Numbered from the stretch's first letter, positions 36,151-44,655 are shown. The stretch is 64,000 nt of DNA from Ruminococcus flavefaciens AE3010 (GCF_000526795.1 NZ_JAGT01000001.1:1511001-1575000); one strand, 5' to 3'. Notes: generated by a model not told the origin, from the sequence alone. Numbers and translations: made by a program.

Positions 36151-36464
36151 CTTTCAATGCTGTCTAACTCAAAAGTACTGAAAAACACATATAAAAAAGC
36201 GACCCTATAGCGCATAGTGTTATTCAATAGAAGTTTGAAAACAAATGATTCCTTGACTTTATATGCTATAGAAGTGTATATTATAAAAGAAACAGTAGTA
36301 TGTCTTCTTACATTAAACATACTACTGTTTCTTTTACTTTGTCTTCTTAGCTTAATGGCATTACCGTAATGGGCTTCCTTATTATGTATTATAAGCTGAA
36401 TGGCGCTTCATTCGGACGAGCACCATTGCCCTGATTAATAATCATCAGTAAGCTTATGTGCAGC
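36151..36464. other. Intergenic region with orphan promoter and terminator
   Basis: At 36252 'ccttgacttt' leads into 'gctatagaagtgtatat', closely matching the promoter at 41530-41559 but with no gene behind it; a terminator follows within 40 bases. The tract 'cttagcttaatggcattacc' (36345) also occurs inverted near 24250 beside the IS4 fragment and may be an IS end. Confidence 0.5.
36286..36335 (+). terminator. Strong bidirectional hairpin terminator
   Basis: Seventeen-bp perfect stem aaagaaacagtagtatg/catactactgtttcttt with T-rich flanks on the plus strand. Confidence 0.85.
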
Positions 36465-37538
36465 TTATTCGATAGATGTAGAATTAGTCTCAGTTGTTGT
36501 GGAATTATCTTGGTATTCATATTCAACATCCTTCTGCTCAATTCTCCAATCCTGAGCATCTTCATCGAATGCTATTCTGAATGTTACTTCGCCCTTTGAT
36601 GGCTCATATACCTCATTTCCATCATTTTTAAATTTTCTATTCAATGTAAAGGAGCCTTCTGTAACATCAGATATATCTATCTGCTCATCTGTCCAATAAT
36701 AACCGCCAAAATAGCCTTTACCCGGACAATACTGGTATAATTCACCCTCATACATGATGTAGGTATATGCACGATCCAATTTGCCGTCAGAAGGAAGAGT
36801 ATCTGCTGTAAATGAAGGTCCGAATAACTCATAGTTATTTGTGTACTCAGCATTTACAGAATAGAATGGATCATAATTTTTACCATAATAAGTATTGTAT
36901 AGCTCCTTCAGACCATCCATAGTTTTCTCTGTAAGTCTTTCATCAATAGTTTTGTAATATATTAGCTCAATATCAGGTGTATATCCAGCATACTGCATAG
37001 TGTAATTGAACTTTAAGCTTTCAGCATCATAATCAGCCTTTGTATGTGCAACACTATCAAAGAAGCACTCATAATCCCAATAACTATCTGTAAGCTTATG
37101 CGCTGCCTCTTCAGGAGTCAGTCTCTTTGACTCAGTTGTCGCTGTAGTTGTCTCAGCAACTGCTGTAGTTGTGGTAACATTTGTTGTTACAGAAGATGTA
37201 GTAGTAACTTCTGTCTCTGATGATGAGCTTACAGCCGGAACCGGCTTCTTCATATTGCGGAGCAGATATCCTCCGCCTCCGATGCCGCCTGCGATTATAG
37301 CAAATGTCGCTGCCATACTTGCAAATTTTATCCATCTTGGACGATTGTATCTTTCCACACCATATACGCTGTTATTGTTTCCCTCATCAGTATAATTTGA
37401 TATATTCATTTTTTCCTTAGTCATATTAAACATCCTCTCTCTGGCTGAATCTGACAGGGACGGGTACTCTTTCGCAATTCTGTTTGCAGTTTCAAGATCA
37501 ATGTCGAATTCATTGAACATTTCATCGTTCTTTTTCAT
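36465..37538 (-). CDS. Single-pass membrane partner of ECF sigma factor, second copy
   Basis: 357 residues, collinear with 12151-13218: cytoplasmic 'FDIDLETANRIAKEYPSLS', one membrane segment (about 70-92), threonine linker, and an extracellular domain with 'HKLTDSYWDYECFFD' and 'LYNTYYGKNYDPFYS'. Divergence from the other copy is concentrated in the extracellular half and linker. GAGGAGG precedes the ATG. Anti-sigma role inferred as for copy 1. Confidence 0.7.
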   Translation of the reverse strand: MKKNDEMFNEFDIDLETANRIAKEYPSLSDSARERMFNMTKEKMNISNYTDEGNNNSVYGVERYNRPRWIKFASMAATFAIIAGGIGGGGYLLRNMKKPVPAVSSSSETEVTTTSSVTTNVTTTTAVAETTTATTESKRLTPEEAAHKLTDSYWDYECFFDSVAHTKADYDAESLKFNYTMQYAGYTPDIELIYYKTIDERLTEKTMDGLKELYNTYYGKNYDPFYSVNAEYTNNYELFGPSFTADTLPSDGKLDRAYTYIMYEGELYQYCPGKGYFGGYYWTDEQIDISDVTEGSFTLNRKFKNDGNEVYEPSKGEVTFRIAFDEDAQDWRIEQKDVEYEYQDNSTTTETNSTSIE

Positions 37539-37550
37539 ACATGTTCCTCC

Positions 37551-38117
37551 TCAATAATTTATGCCGACTTCACAAAGCATCGTTTTCAGCTTTTTTCTTG
37601 CACGAACGCTTCGTTTCTGTACAGCGGCTGCTGTCATTGAAATTGCTTTCCCTATTTCAGCTACTGTCATATTGTAGTAGTACTGCTTTATTATGATCGT
37701 CGTGTCAGGTTCGCCTAATTCTTTTATTTTATTAAGTAAGATGGAATTACGTTCTGACATCTCAGTAGATTCTATTATGTTTTCTCCGGACGATATTTCT
37801 ATGAATCCTTCATCATCAGTAGATATGGTCCTATCAGCTTTTACACTAAGTTTTCTGTACATATCTATTGCTTTGCGTTTGGCGATAACTCCGATAAATC
37901 CTTTCAGGTCGCCATTGCGCTCACCAATATAATTTATCCTTTTGAACACCTCAGTAAAAACATCACTCACACATTCCTCTATATCTTCCGTAGTACCGCA
38001 GTTTTTTAGTTTAGTTGCAGCTATTACGTATACATAATTGCAGTATTCATCGAAAACTACTCTCATGCACTCTTCCGGAGATCGTTCCATGTATTTCTTG
38101 AACTTCTGATCTGTCAT
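37551..38117 (-). CDS. ECF-type RNA polymerase sigma factor, second copy
   Basis: 188 residues, about nine in ten identical to 13231-13797. Region 2 ('EDIEECVSDVFTEVFKR') and region 4 ('VAEIGKAISMTAAAVQKRSV') are intact. Such similarity implies overlapping promoter recognition, so the two circuits may cross-talk unless the partner proteins insulate them. Confidence 0.92.
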   Translation of the reverse strand: MTDQKFKKYMERSPEECMRVVFDEYCNYVYVIAATKLKNCGTTEDIEECVSDVFTEVFKRINYIGERNGDLKGFIGVIAKRKAIDMYRKLSVKADRTISTDDEGFIEISSGENIIESTEMSERNSILLNKIKELGEPDTTIIIKQYYYNMTVAEIGKAISMTAAAVQKRSVRARKKLKTMLCEVGINY

Positions 38118-38136
38118 ATGTATTCCTCCTATTCAG

Positions 38137-38175
38137 TTCAGCGATCGCTTTCATTATATACACTCGTACTTGTGA
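38137..38175 (-). promoter_or_regulatory. Conserved promoter block of the second sigma operon
   Basis: Matches 13817-13855 including 'GCGATCGC', TATAAT and 'TCACAAGTACGAGTG' (minus strand). Confidence 0.65.
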
Positions 38176-38291
38176 TATCAAGTAGGACATTTTTTTCCAA
38201 AAAAATATTTTATCACATTTATGGGGGACTTTCAATAGTATGATAAGGCAAAAAAACATTTAAATAATCACATATGCATTTTCACAAAGAA

Positions 38292-38312
38292 AGGACGGCG
38301 TAAAGCCGTCCT
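38292..38312 (-). terminator. Rho-independent terminator (ggacggc type)
   Basis: aggacggc/gccgtcct stem, T-run on the minus strand, after the truncated small gene. Confidence 0.85.
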
Positions 38313-38325
38313 AATAATTTTTATT

Positions 38326-38433
38326 TCATTGAAGCTCGTCTCCATACTGAAGAATGAACTTTGTAAGCTCCTCTCGGTTCATTTTCTTGATCTTTCGGTA
38401 AGTGTCCCTATCAACGATCTCGTTCTGTACCAT
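38326..38433 (-). pseudogene. Small helix-hairpin-helix-like gene, copy 4, 3' truncated
   Basis: Encodes only 35 residues: 'DRDTYRKIKKMNREELTKFI', 'LQYGDEL', then Q and stop. The GIGGKR half is gone and the shared terminator follows directly. Start, ribosome binding site and promoter are intact, so a short peptide could still be made. Confidence 0.8.
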
Positions 38434-38453
38434 ATATACTCCTTTTTCGTTTT

Positions 38454-38482
38454 ATTATACCATATCACCGATACAATGTAAA
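38454..38482 (-). promoter_or_regulatory. Sigma-A promoter of small-gene copy 4
   Basis: Minus strand TTTACA, 17 bases, TATAAT; the spacer contains ATCGGTGAT. Conserved with copies 2 and 3. Confidence 0.85.
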
Positions 38483-38508
38483 TACACATCATAAAAGCAA
38501 TAAACGCA

Positions 38509-38537
38509 TTGTCAATTATGTAAATTTGTGGTATAAT
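38509..38537 (+). promoter_or_regulatory. Sigma-A promoter of the 38.6-kb lipoprotein gene
   Basis: TTGTCA, 17 bases, TATAAT; 37 bases before the ATG. Confidence 0.8.
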
Positions 38538-38574
38538 TCTTTTAGCATAAATACAATAAGGGATGGCTTATACT

Positions 38575-39258
38575 ATGAAAAAGACTTTAATATTTACACT
38601 TTCATTATCTTTATTATGCGGCTGTGCTTCGCAGAATAACAGCACATCAAAATATGAAAAAAATGAAGCAGAAACAACTGCTGTTACGACAACAGTAAAA
38701 ACGACTTCAGGTTCCACTGTCACTACATCTCATACTACAACTACAACAATTATAACAACAACAAATTCCGTAACCACTACAACGACTTCTATAGATAACG
38801 ATGAGGACTTCATATGGCTGGAAAAAGGAGTATATGAGGTAGGATACGGAGAAAGGGATGCTGATCTTCCGTATGATAACAGGTTTGAAGGAATGTTCTA
38901 TACTTTTTTTGATGAGAAAACAGGAATTGAGTGGGATGCGTACGAAGGGGTGATCTCTTATTTTACCTGCGAACAGAAAAAAGACAAGATCATTTTCCAT
39001 GAAACTAATCTGACAAGAAATAATTCACAGGCAGGAATAGGAGTCACATATGATTATGAATGTCATACTTGCCTTGATGATGAAGGCAATGTAAAGCTAG
39101 GTAATAATGAATTCCTTGTTAAGTTGCCTGCAGATGAATTGGAATATGCACCGGAATTATTCGATGCAAGAGATTATAGTGATAATTATGTTCCGCTTGA
39201 TGATAAACCTCATGTATTAGGTTTTCCTCATTATAAAGGCAAAAAAATTGATGAATGA
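38575..39258 (+). CDS. Lipoprotein with threonine-rich linker
   Basis: 227 residues from the ATG at 38575 (a start four codons earlier is possible). Lipobox 'LLCGCASQ', threonine-rich linker (about 32-75), then an acidic domain with 'WLEKGVYEVGYGERD' and 'FYTFFDEKTGIEW'. Not recognised. Monocistronic, facing away from the truncated small gene. Confidence 0.72.
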   Translation: MKKTLIFTLSLSLLCGCASQNNSTSKYEKNEAETTAVTTTVKTTSGSTVTTSHTTTTTIITTTNSVTTTTTSIDNDEDFIWLEKGVYEVGYGERDADLPYDNRFEGMFYTFFDEKTGIEWDAYEGVISYFTCEQKKDKIIFHETNLTRNNSQAGIGVTYDYECHTCLDDEGNVKLGNNEFLVKLPADELEYAPELFDARDYSDNYVPLDDKPHVLGFPHYKGKKIDE

Positions 39259-39311
39259 TACGAACATCGATCTGTATTTTAACATCAATGATATTTTCTA
39301 TTTAAAAAAAA

Positions 39312-39340
39312 TGAGGGTTCAAATCCCTCATGTCTCACCA
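39312..39340 (+). other. tRNA 3'-end remnant (T-arm, acceptor, CCA)
   Basis: GAGGG-TTCAAAT-CCCTC T-arm, acceptor strand ATGTCTC, A, CCA. Nothing upstream folds as the rest of a tRNA, and the identity cannot be told. Probably another integration scar, with an 11-bp repeat pair 125 bases to the right. Confidence 0.65.
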
Positions 39341-39464
39341 CTTTTATTTATGCCTGTATTTCGGTTGAGCATCGAGATACAGGCATATTTCGTTAGTTCT
39401 GTTTTCTACTTAAACTGCATACATGAATCTGAAAAGACATGAAATCAACTAAAAATACAACGTT

Positions 39465-39486
39465 TGTCACACGAGTGTCACACGGA
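39465..39486 (+). repeat. Direct repeat pair, 11-bp period
   Basis: 'tgtcacacgag' then 'tgtcacacgga'. Confidence 0.7.
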
Positions 39487-39512
39487 TATACATCAAATAC
39501 TATTATATATAA

Positions 39513-39532
39513 AGGACGGCGTAAGCCGTCCT
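39513..39532 (-). terminator. Rho-independent terminator (ggacggc type)
   Basis: aggacggc/gccgtcct stem with a 4-base loop, just after the dockerin protein gene. Confidence 0.85.
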
Positions 39533-39538
39533 CATAAA

Positions 39539-41077
39539 TCAGTGATTTTTCATGTAATCTACAAATGAATCTGTTCCGCCTGTCTGCTTGTATGCGTAAT
39601 AAGAAAGAATATATGTAGCATCAACAGCATCTATTTTACCGTCACCATTTACATCATACTTATATAGATCATAAGCAGAGGGAGTTTTTCTGCTAACAGC
39701 ATATTCTGCATATTTTGAAAGGACATCAGAAGCGTCAGTTGCGTCTATTCTTCCGTCGTTATTTACATCACCGAGATGCCCACTTCCATCCAAAGGAGTC
39801 AAAGAAGGATCATATGCTGTAAGATAACCAGGATTATGCTTTGTATCGATATTGGCATACTGACAGCCTGTATATGCTTCGTTATATTTTGTACCATTGC
39901 CGCCTTTTAAACTTTTGCAGTCAAGAAACATATTTTCAGTAAAAATAACACTTTTTACAACGCTTTCAGGCCAGTTATTGTCGACATATATTGTTTCAAG
40001 AGAAGAGCAGTTTGAAAACATATAGCTTGTAGTAGTGAGTTTATGCGAAGGAATAAAGTCTTTCATATTAACCTGCTCAAGCCCTGTGCAATCTGAGAGC
40101 ATATAACTCATATTTACAACATTGTTTACCTTGAAATTTGAAAGATCAATTTCTTTTATTGATTTACAACCCTTGAACATTCCTTCCATATTCTGAACTT
40201 TTGTAGTATCAAATCCAGGCAAATTTATTGGTTCAAACTTCTCGCAGTTTTCAAACATATAACTCATATTTGTAACTTTAGAAGTATTAAAACCGCCAAT
40301 AATCTCACCTGTTATGCCATCTGTTTGAGTAATGGGTGCAAACTGTAGTTCTTTACAATTACTAAACATATAGCTCATATTTGTAACATTTGATGTATCA
40401 AAATTGTCTAAATCAATAAATACGGCTTTTTCGCAATCTTGAAACATTTTTGACATATTTCTGACTTTTGAAGTATCTATGTTTTTTAAATCAAAATCTT
40501 CTAAAGATGTACAACCAGCAAACATTGCTTCCATAGTTGTAACATTTGAAGTGTCAAGATTTGTCAAATCGAGGGTTTTTAACTCACGACACCAAATAAA
40601 CATAGCATTCATTTTTGTTACCTTAGATGTATCTATATTAGGCATTTTTATTGTTCTGACTTCCTTATCGTGACAAAACATATCTTCCATATTTGTAACA
40701 TTACTTGTATCTGAATAACTAAGATCTATAGTAGTTGCTTCCGTAAAATAAGAGAATAGATAAGAACTATCTTCTGGTAGAACTGCTCCAGGAGCTGTAA
40801 CTATAGTTTTTACACCATGTCTTTTATATATTTTGGAATCAGGATGTGAATCAGCATATTGGTTATTGAAGCTCTGTACAGCGTCTTTATCAACATTACC
40901 ATATAATTTCATTATACCTGTTTCTTTATTGAATTGGATACAATTCAAATAATTTATGGTACTATCGTCTTCATCTTCTTCCGCAAAACAATTGGGAACG
41001 TTACGTTCAAATGTCTGCAAAGCGCCGAATGAGAGGGTGAGCGCTAAGGCGAATGATAAAAATTTCTTAAACCGCAT
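39539..41077 (-). CDS. Secreted DUF285/BspA-like repeat protein with C-terminal dockerin
   Basis: 512 residues from the ATG at 41077 (GGAGGAA upstream; a start five codons earlier is less likely). Signal peptide (about 1-33). From about 95 to 400 there are repeats of about 23-30 residues of the type 'DTSNVTNMSYMFSNC' and 'DTSKVTKMNAMF', the DUF285 leucine-rich-like solenoid. The C-terminus (about 425-495) has two calcium loops, 'GDVNNDGRIDATDASDVLSK' and 'DVNGDGKIDAVDATYILSYY', forming a complete type-I dockerin. It should dock on a scaffoldin cohesin and act as a binding or adhesion module. Confidence 0.9.
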   Translation of the reverse strand: MRFKKFLSFALALTLSFGALQTFERNVPNCFAEEDEDDSTINYLNCIQFNKETGIMKLYGNVDKDAVQSFNNQYADSHPDSKIYKRHGVKTIVTAPGAVLPEDSSYLFSYFTEATTIDLSYSDTSNVTNMEDMFCHDKEVRTIKMPNIDTSKVTKMNAMFIWCRELKTLDLTNLDTSNVTTMEAMFAGCTSLEDFDLKNIDTSKVRNMSKMFQDCEKAVFIDLDNFDTSNVTNMSYMFSNCKELQFAPITQTDGITGEIIGGFNTSKVTNMSYMFENCEKFEPINLPGFDTTKVQNMEGMFKGCKSIKEIDLSNFKVNNVVNMSYMLSDCTGLEQVNMKDFIPSHKLTTTSYMFSNCSSLETIYVDNNWPESVVKSVIFTENMFLDCKSLKGGNGTKYNEAYTGCQYANIDTKHNPGYLTAYDPSLTPLDGSGHLGDVNNDGRIDATDASDVLSKYAEYAVSRKTPSAYDLYKYDVNGDGKIDAVDATYILSYYAYKQTGGTDSFVDYMKNH

Positions 41078-41108
41078 TGTATATTCCTCCATATAATAAA
41101 CTTTAAGT

Positions 41109-41137
41109 ATTATATCACATTGTCAATGAATTGTCAA
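41109..41137 (-). promoter_or_regulatory. Sigma-A promoter of the DUF285-dockerin gene
   Basis: Minus strand TTGACA, 17 bases, TATAAT. Confidence 0.85.
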
Positions 41138-41158
41138 ACCATTTATTGCTATAATAAA

Positions 41159-41177
41159 GGACGGCGTAGAGCCGTCC
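41159..41177 (-). terminator. Rho-independent terminator (ggacggc type)
   Basis: ggacggc/gccgtcc stem with a 5-base loop, after small-gene copy 2. Confidence 0.8.
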
Positions 41178-41195
41178 AATAAATCATTGATATAT

Positions 41196-41423
41196 TTATT
41201 CTTCTAAGAATTTCTCAATAACAGTCATTATTTCCTCAAGGCGCTTACCACCAATACCTTTGATCTTACTAAGTTCTTCTTCAAGAGCCGGAAGATCTAT
41301 AGTTTTGCCCTGTTCTCCGAGCAGTTCATCTCCGTACTGGAGAATGAACTTTGTAAGCTCCTCTCGGTTCATTTTCTTGATCTTTCGGTAAGTATCCCTG
41401 TCGATGATCTCTTTCTGTCCCAT
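41196..41423 (-). CDS. Small helix-hairpin-helix-like protein, copy 2
   Basis: 75 residues, nearly identical to copies 1 and 3, with 'SKIKGIGGKRLEEIM' near the end. Start at 41423 with AAGGAGC. A free-standing unit: own promoter, one gene, own terminator. Confidence 0.8.
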   Translation of the reverse strand: MGQKEIIDRDTYRKIKKMNREELTKFILQYGDELLGEQGKTIDLPALEEELSKIKGIGGKRLEEIMTVIEKFLEE

Positions 41424-41453
41424 ATATAGCTCCTTTTTCGTTTCTTGTAACCT

Positions 41454-41482
41454 ATTATACCATATCACTGATGCAATGTAAA
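41454..41482 (-). promoter_or_regulatory. Sigma-A promoter of small-gene copy 2
   Basis: Minus strand TTTACA, 17 bases, TATAAT; spacer conserved with copies 3 and 4. Confidence 0.85.
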
Positions 41483-41529
41483 TACGCGAAAAAGAAATAC
41501 TCAATTAGCAGTATTCCTTATATGTATCC

Positions 41530-41559
41530 TTGACTTTGGGCTATAGTGCAGTGTATAAT
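41530..41559 (+). promoter_or_regulatory. Promoter with 18-bp spacer before the VanZ-like gene
   Basis: TTGACT, 18 bases including GCTATAGTGCAGTG, TATAAT. Resembles MerR-regulated promoters and a second copy at 36252 without a gene. Confidence 0.6.
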
Positions 41560-41629
41560 ATGGATAGTAAGCAGGTTAATACGATAAAACTGGATTTATC
41601 AAGCTATCTGCTAAAGGAAGGATGCGGTA

Positions 41630-42172
41630 GTGACTATGATCGAGATTTCCTATCTACAGATGTTTATTTTTATAACTCTCATTTGGATACTTGTGCGATT
41701 CATAATTGCGATCAGATTCAAGAAGTTTTCGGTAAAACGCGAACTTCAGATGCTTCTTGTATACATATGCCTTGTAGTTATTGCAAGATTTGTATACTTC
41801 CCGTTACATTTTGCTGACGGGAAAATAGGTACTCTAACGATTGGATTTTCAACTACATTGTCTGACATGATAAGTTTAATCCCGTTCTTTTTTTTCTTTG
41901 ACAGATATGATGGATGGCTTATCAATATTATCGGGAACATAGCAATGTTTATACCAGTAGGAATAGTATGGCCTATCTGTTTTAGAAAGCTTGATAGTAT
42001 CAAAAAAACTGTGTTTGCCGGTATTTGTTTTATTATCTTTATTGAGCTTTCCCAGTTGTTATGTACAGAAAGGCATACAGATATTGATGACGTGATACTA
42101 AATACAAGCGGTGTTTTGATCGGAGCGTGTATTTTATTTGCTATACGAAAAAGTCGTAATGATGTGTCTTAG
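41630..42172 (+). CDS. VanZ-like membrane protein
   Basis: 180 residues, GTG start with AAAGGAAGG upstream (ATG two codons later is possible). Five hydrophobic segments. 'NIIGNIAMFIPVGI' and 'IELSQLLCTERHTDIDDVIL' followed by 'NTSGVLIGA' are the VanZ-family signatures. VanZ confers low-level teicoplanin resistance in enterococci; most chromosomal homologues have unknown roles. Confidence 0.87.
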   Translation: MTMIEISYLQMFIFITLIWILVRFIIAIRFKKFSVKRELQMLLVYICLVVIARFVYFPLHFADGKIGTLTIGFSTTLSDMISLIPFFFFFDRYDGWLINIIGNIAMFIPVGIVWPICFRKLDSIKKTVFAGICFIIFIELSQLLCTERHTDIDDVILNTSGVLIGACILFAIRKSRNDVS

Positions 42173-42190
42173 TGTAAAATATCTGAATGA

Positions 42191-42625
42191 GTGATATATC
42201 CCGACGGAAAGCTTGTGAACAAGGCAGACGGTACAAATCACAGATATCTGTTCTGGGACGCAGTAAACTGCCGTACAAGATTTGATTTCTCAAAGGGCTT
42301 CTGTGTTGCAGGCAGTGATACAGAAAGCTTCCTCAAGGAAAAGCTCACATATATGGGACTTACAGAGGAAGAAATGAACGAATTCATCGTATACTGGCTG
42401 CCGCTAATGGAGCATAACAAGTATAATCTCATATCTTTCCAAGGCGATGTGTATACAAATTCCGCAAAGCTGAACATAACTCCAACACCTGACAGCCTGC
42501 TGCGTGTATTCATGGCTTATGTTCCTCTTGAAGAAGCCGTGGATATCGAACCTCAGCAGCTTGAGACCTTTGAGAGAAAAGGCTTTACAGTCGTTGAATG
42601 GGGCGGCAGCAAGATAAAATCGTAA
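42191..42625 (+). pseudogene. C-terminal 'KPVIYLYP' module fragment
   Basis: 144 codons closely matching the last 145 residues of the GH11-like protein (44869-48120): 'NKADGTNHRYLFWDAVNCRT', 'KGFCVAGSDTESFLKEKL', 'EFIVYWLPLMEHNKYNLISF' and 'GFTVVEWGGSKIKS'. The first half of the module, with KPVIYLYP itself, and everything upstream are missing. The GTG and weak upstream site are probably fortuitous. Confidence 0.75.
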
Positions 42626-42768
42626 ACATATCAGATAAATGAATATAAACAAGTTATCCGCTCGTAAAATAACGGGCGGATATCGTTTTTACGGTTACTT
42701 ATTTCTTAGCTAATATCATGGCATATGGAAATACTACGGACAAAATCCACGTCTGTACATTTATCCTG

Positions 42769-42797
42769 TTGACTTTCACGCAAAAGCATGATATAAT
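42769..42797 (+). promoter_or_regulatory. Sigma-A promoter of the alanine symporter gene
   Basis: TTGACT, 17 bases, TATAAT; 31 bases before the chosen ATG, which supports that start over an upstream one. Confidence 0.85.
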
Positions 42798-42828
42798 TTT
42801 AACGAAGTTTAAGACAGGAGATGTGTCA

Positions 42829-44250
42829 ATGGATAAGATCAACGATATAATCAGTCAGATCGACAGCTATGTATGGGGACTTCCGCTTATTATCCTCATC
42901 ATGGCTTGCGGAATATTACTTACATTCAGACTGAGATTTTTGCAGGTACATAAACTTGGCAAGGCATTGAAGTACATGGTGAAGAATGAAGAGGAAGGCA
43001 ACGGTGAAGTATCAAGCTTCGCGGCACTTTGCACCGCTCTCTCGGCTACCGTCGGAACAGGCAATATAGTCGGAGTCGCAACGGCTATTTCGGCAGGCGG
43101 TTCAGGAGCTCTGTTCTGGATGGAGCTTGCCGCATTTTTCGGTATGGCTACAAAATATGCAGAGGGAATGCTTGCGGTAAAATACCGTATCAAGGACGAA
43201 AACGGCAATATCCTCGGCGGTCCTTTCTATTATATTGAAAACGGACTCGGAAAGAAATGGAAATGGCTTGGTAAAATGTTTGCAATTTTCGGGCTCCTTG
43301 CAGGTATCATGGGAATAGGTACTATAACCCAGATAAACGGTATCACATCAGCTGCAAATAATTTTTTTGACCCGCAGCAAAGTCATACAGTTTCTGTATT
43401 TGGCATGGAATACACTTGGACTACCGTAATTGCAGGTGCTGTAATAACTCTGCTGACCGCACTTATCGTTATTGGCGGCATCAAGCGTATTGCCACTGTT
43501 TCAGAGATAGTAGTCCCCGTAATGATAATCGCTTATGCAGGCTGCTGTCTTATCATTATTTTCTGCCATATAACAGAGATACCCACGGCATTATCATCTA
43601 TCATCAAAGGCGCATTCAGCCTTAAAGCTGCCGCAGGCGGTGCGGCTGGAACTGTAATGATGTACGCTATGAAAAGCGGTGTTGCAAGAGGTATCTTCTC
43701 AAACGAAGCAGGCCTCGGCTCTGCACCTATTGCAGCCGCTGCCGCCAAAACCAACGAGCCTGTACGTCAAGGTCTTGTTACTATGACAGGTACATTCATC
43801 GACACTATCATTGTCTGTACAATGACCGGTCTCGCCATAATCATGTCAGGAAGCCACAATACCTCTGAACTTAAAGGCGTTATGATAACTATGGATGCAT
43901 TTGACTACGGGCTGCCGTTCAGCGAGAGAATATCCTCGTTCATACTCATGTCCTGTCTTGCAGTGTTTGCGTTTACCACCATACTCGGCTGGAACTATTA
44001 TTCGGAGCGCTGCCTTTCTTATCTGACAGGCGCTAACCAAAAGATAACAGGAATATATCGCTGGGTGTACATCGCCGCTGTTTTCATAGGTCCTTACCTT
44101 GCTGTTGAAGCAGTCTGGAATCTGGCGGACATATTCAACGGTCTTATGGCAATACCTAATGTTGTAGCGATAATCCTGCTCTCGGGAGTAATATCCTCCG
44201 AGACAAAAGATTACTTAACAAGACTAAAAGCAGGAAAAGTAAAGGAATAA
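42829..44250 (+). CDS. Sodium:alanine symporter (AGCS family)
   Basis: 473 residues from the ATG at 42829 (AGGAGAT upstream). About 10-11 membrane segments. 'ALSATVGTGNIVGVATAIS', 'FGMATKYAEGMLAVKYR', 'GGPFYYIENGLG' and 'GIFSNEAGLGSAPIA' are AGCS/AlsT signatures. It imports alanine or glycine with sodium. Single gene with its own promoter and terminator. Confidence 0.93.
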   Translation: MDKINDIISQIDSYVWGLPLIILIMACGILLTFRLRFLQVHKLGKALKYMVKNEEEGNGEVSSFAALCTALSATVGTGNIVGVATAISAGGSGALFWMELAAFFGMATKYAEGMLAVKYRIKDENGNILGGPFYYIENGLGKKWKWLGKMFAIFGLLAGIMGIGTITQINGITSAANNFFDPQQSHTVSVFGMEYTWTTVIAGAVITLLTALIVIGGIKRIATVSEIVVPVMIIAYAGCCLIIIFCHITEIPTALSSIIKGAFSLKAAAGGAAGTVMMYAMKSGVARGIFSNEAGLGSAPIAAAAAKTNEPVRQGLVTMTGTFIDTIIVCTMTGLAIIMSGSHNTSELKGVMITMDAFDYGLPFSERISSFILMSCLAVFAFTTILGWNYYSERCLSYLTGANQKITGIYRWVYIAAVFIGPYLAVEAVWNLADIFNGLMAIPNVVAIILLSGVISSETKDYLTRLKAGKVKE

Positions 44251-44290
44251 AAAAGAGACCTCACAGATGAAACTGTGAGGTCTCTTTTTA
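44251..44290 (+). terminator. Strong rho-independent terminator
   Basis: Sixteen-bp perfect stem aaaagagacctcacag/ctgtgaggtctctttt. Confidence 0.92.
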
Positions 44291-44329
44291 AGTCATATCC
44301 GCACGGGGATAATTTTTGTATGGCTTGTA

Positions 44330-44655
44330 TCAGCCATTAACTGAATTTGATGCGTAAGTTGAGAGTATCTCGGAAGCATCCACACTGTTTACAGCACCGT
44401 CTGAATTGATGTCTGCCATATACTCCATATGAGCCACAGTAACATTGCTGATCTCTGCATTTACAGCTGTTTCTGCATAGTAGCTGAGAACATAGCTTGC
44501 GTCGATTGCGTTTACACTGCCGTCAAAGTCAACGTCGCCCACTTCCTTGTCCTTGCAGAGCTTCTCGATGTAAGGTCTGTAGTAATATGGCGTTTCTATT
44601 AACAAATCCGGAAGCCATTTCAGTTTAAGATTGTAATTCCCGGTATGATTTATTC
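44330..44655 (-). pseudogene. C-terminal fragment of a secreted dockerin protein
   Basis: Open from about 44655: 'NYNLKLKWLPDLLIETPYYY', then a full two-repeat dockerin, 'GDVDFDGSVNAIDASYVLSY' and 'DINSDGAVNSVDASEILSTY', to the stop at 44330. No catalytic module and no good start, so this is the tail of a lost dockerin enzyme. Confidence 0.78.

Noticed and set aside
41530..41700. A 95-codon frame overlapping the VanZ-like gene start
   Set aside because: Runs into the VanZ frame out of register, and the VanZ start has the better ribosome binding site.
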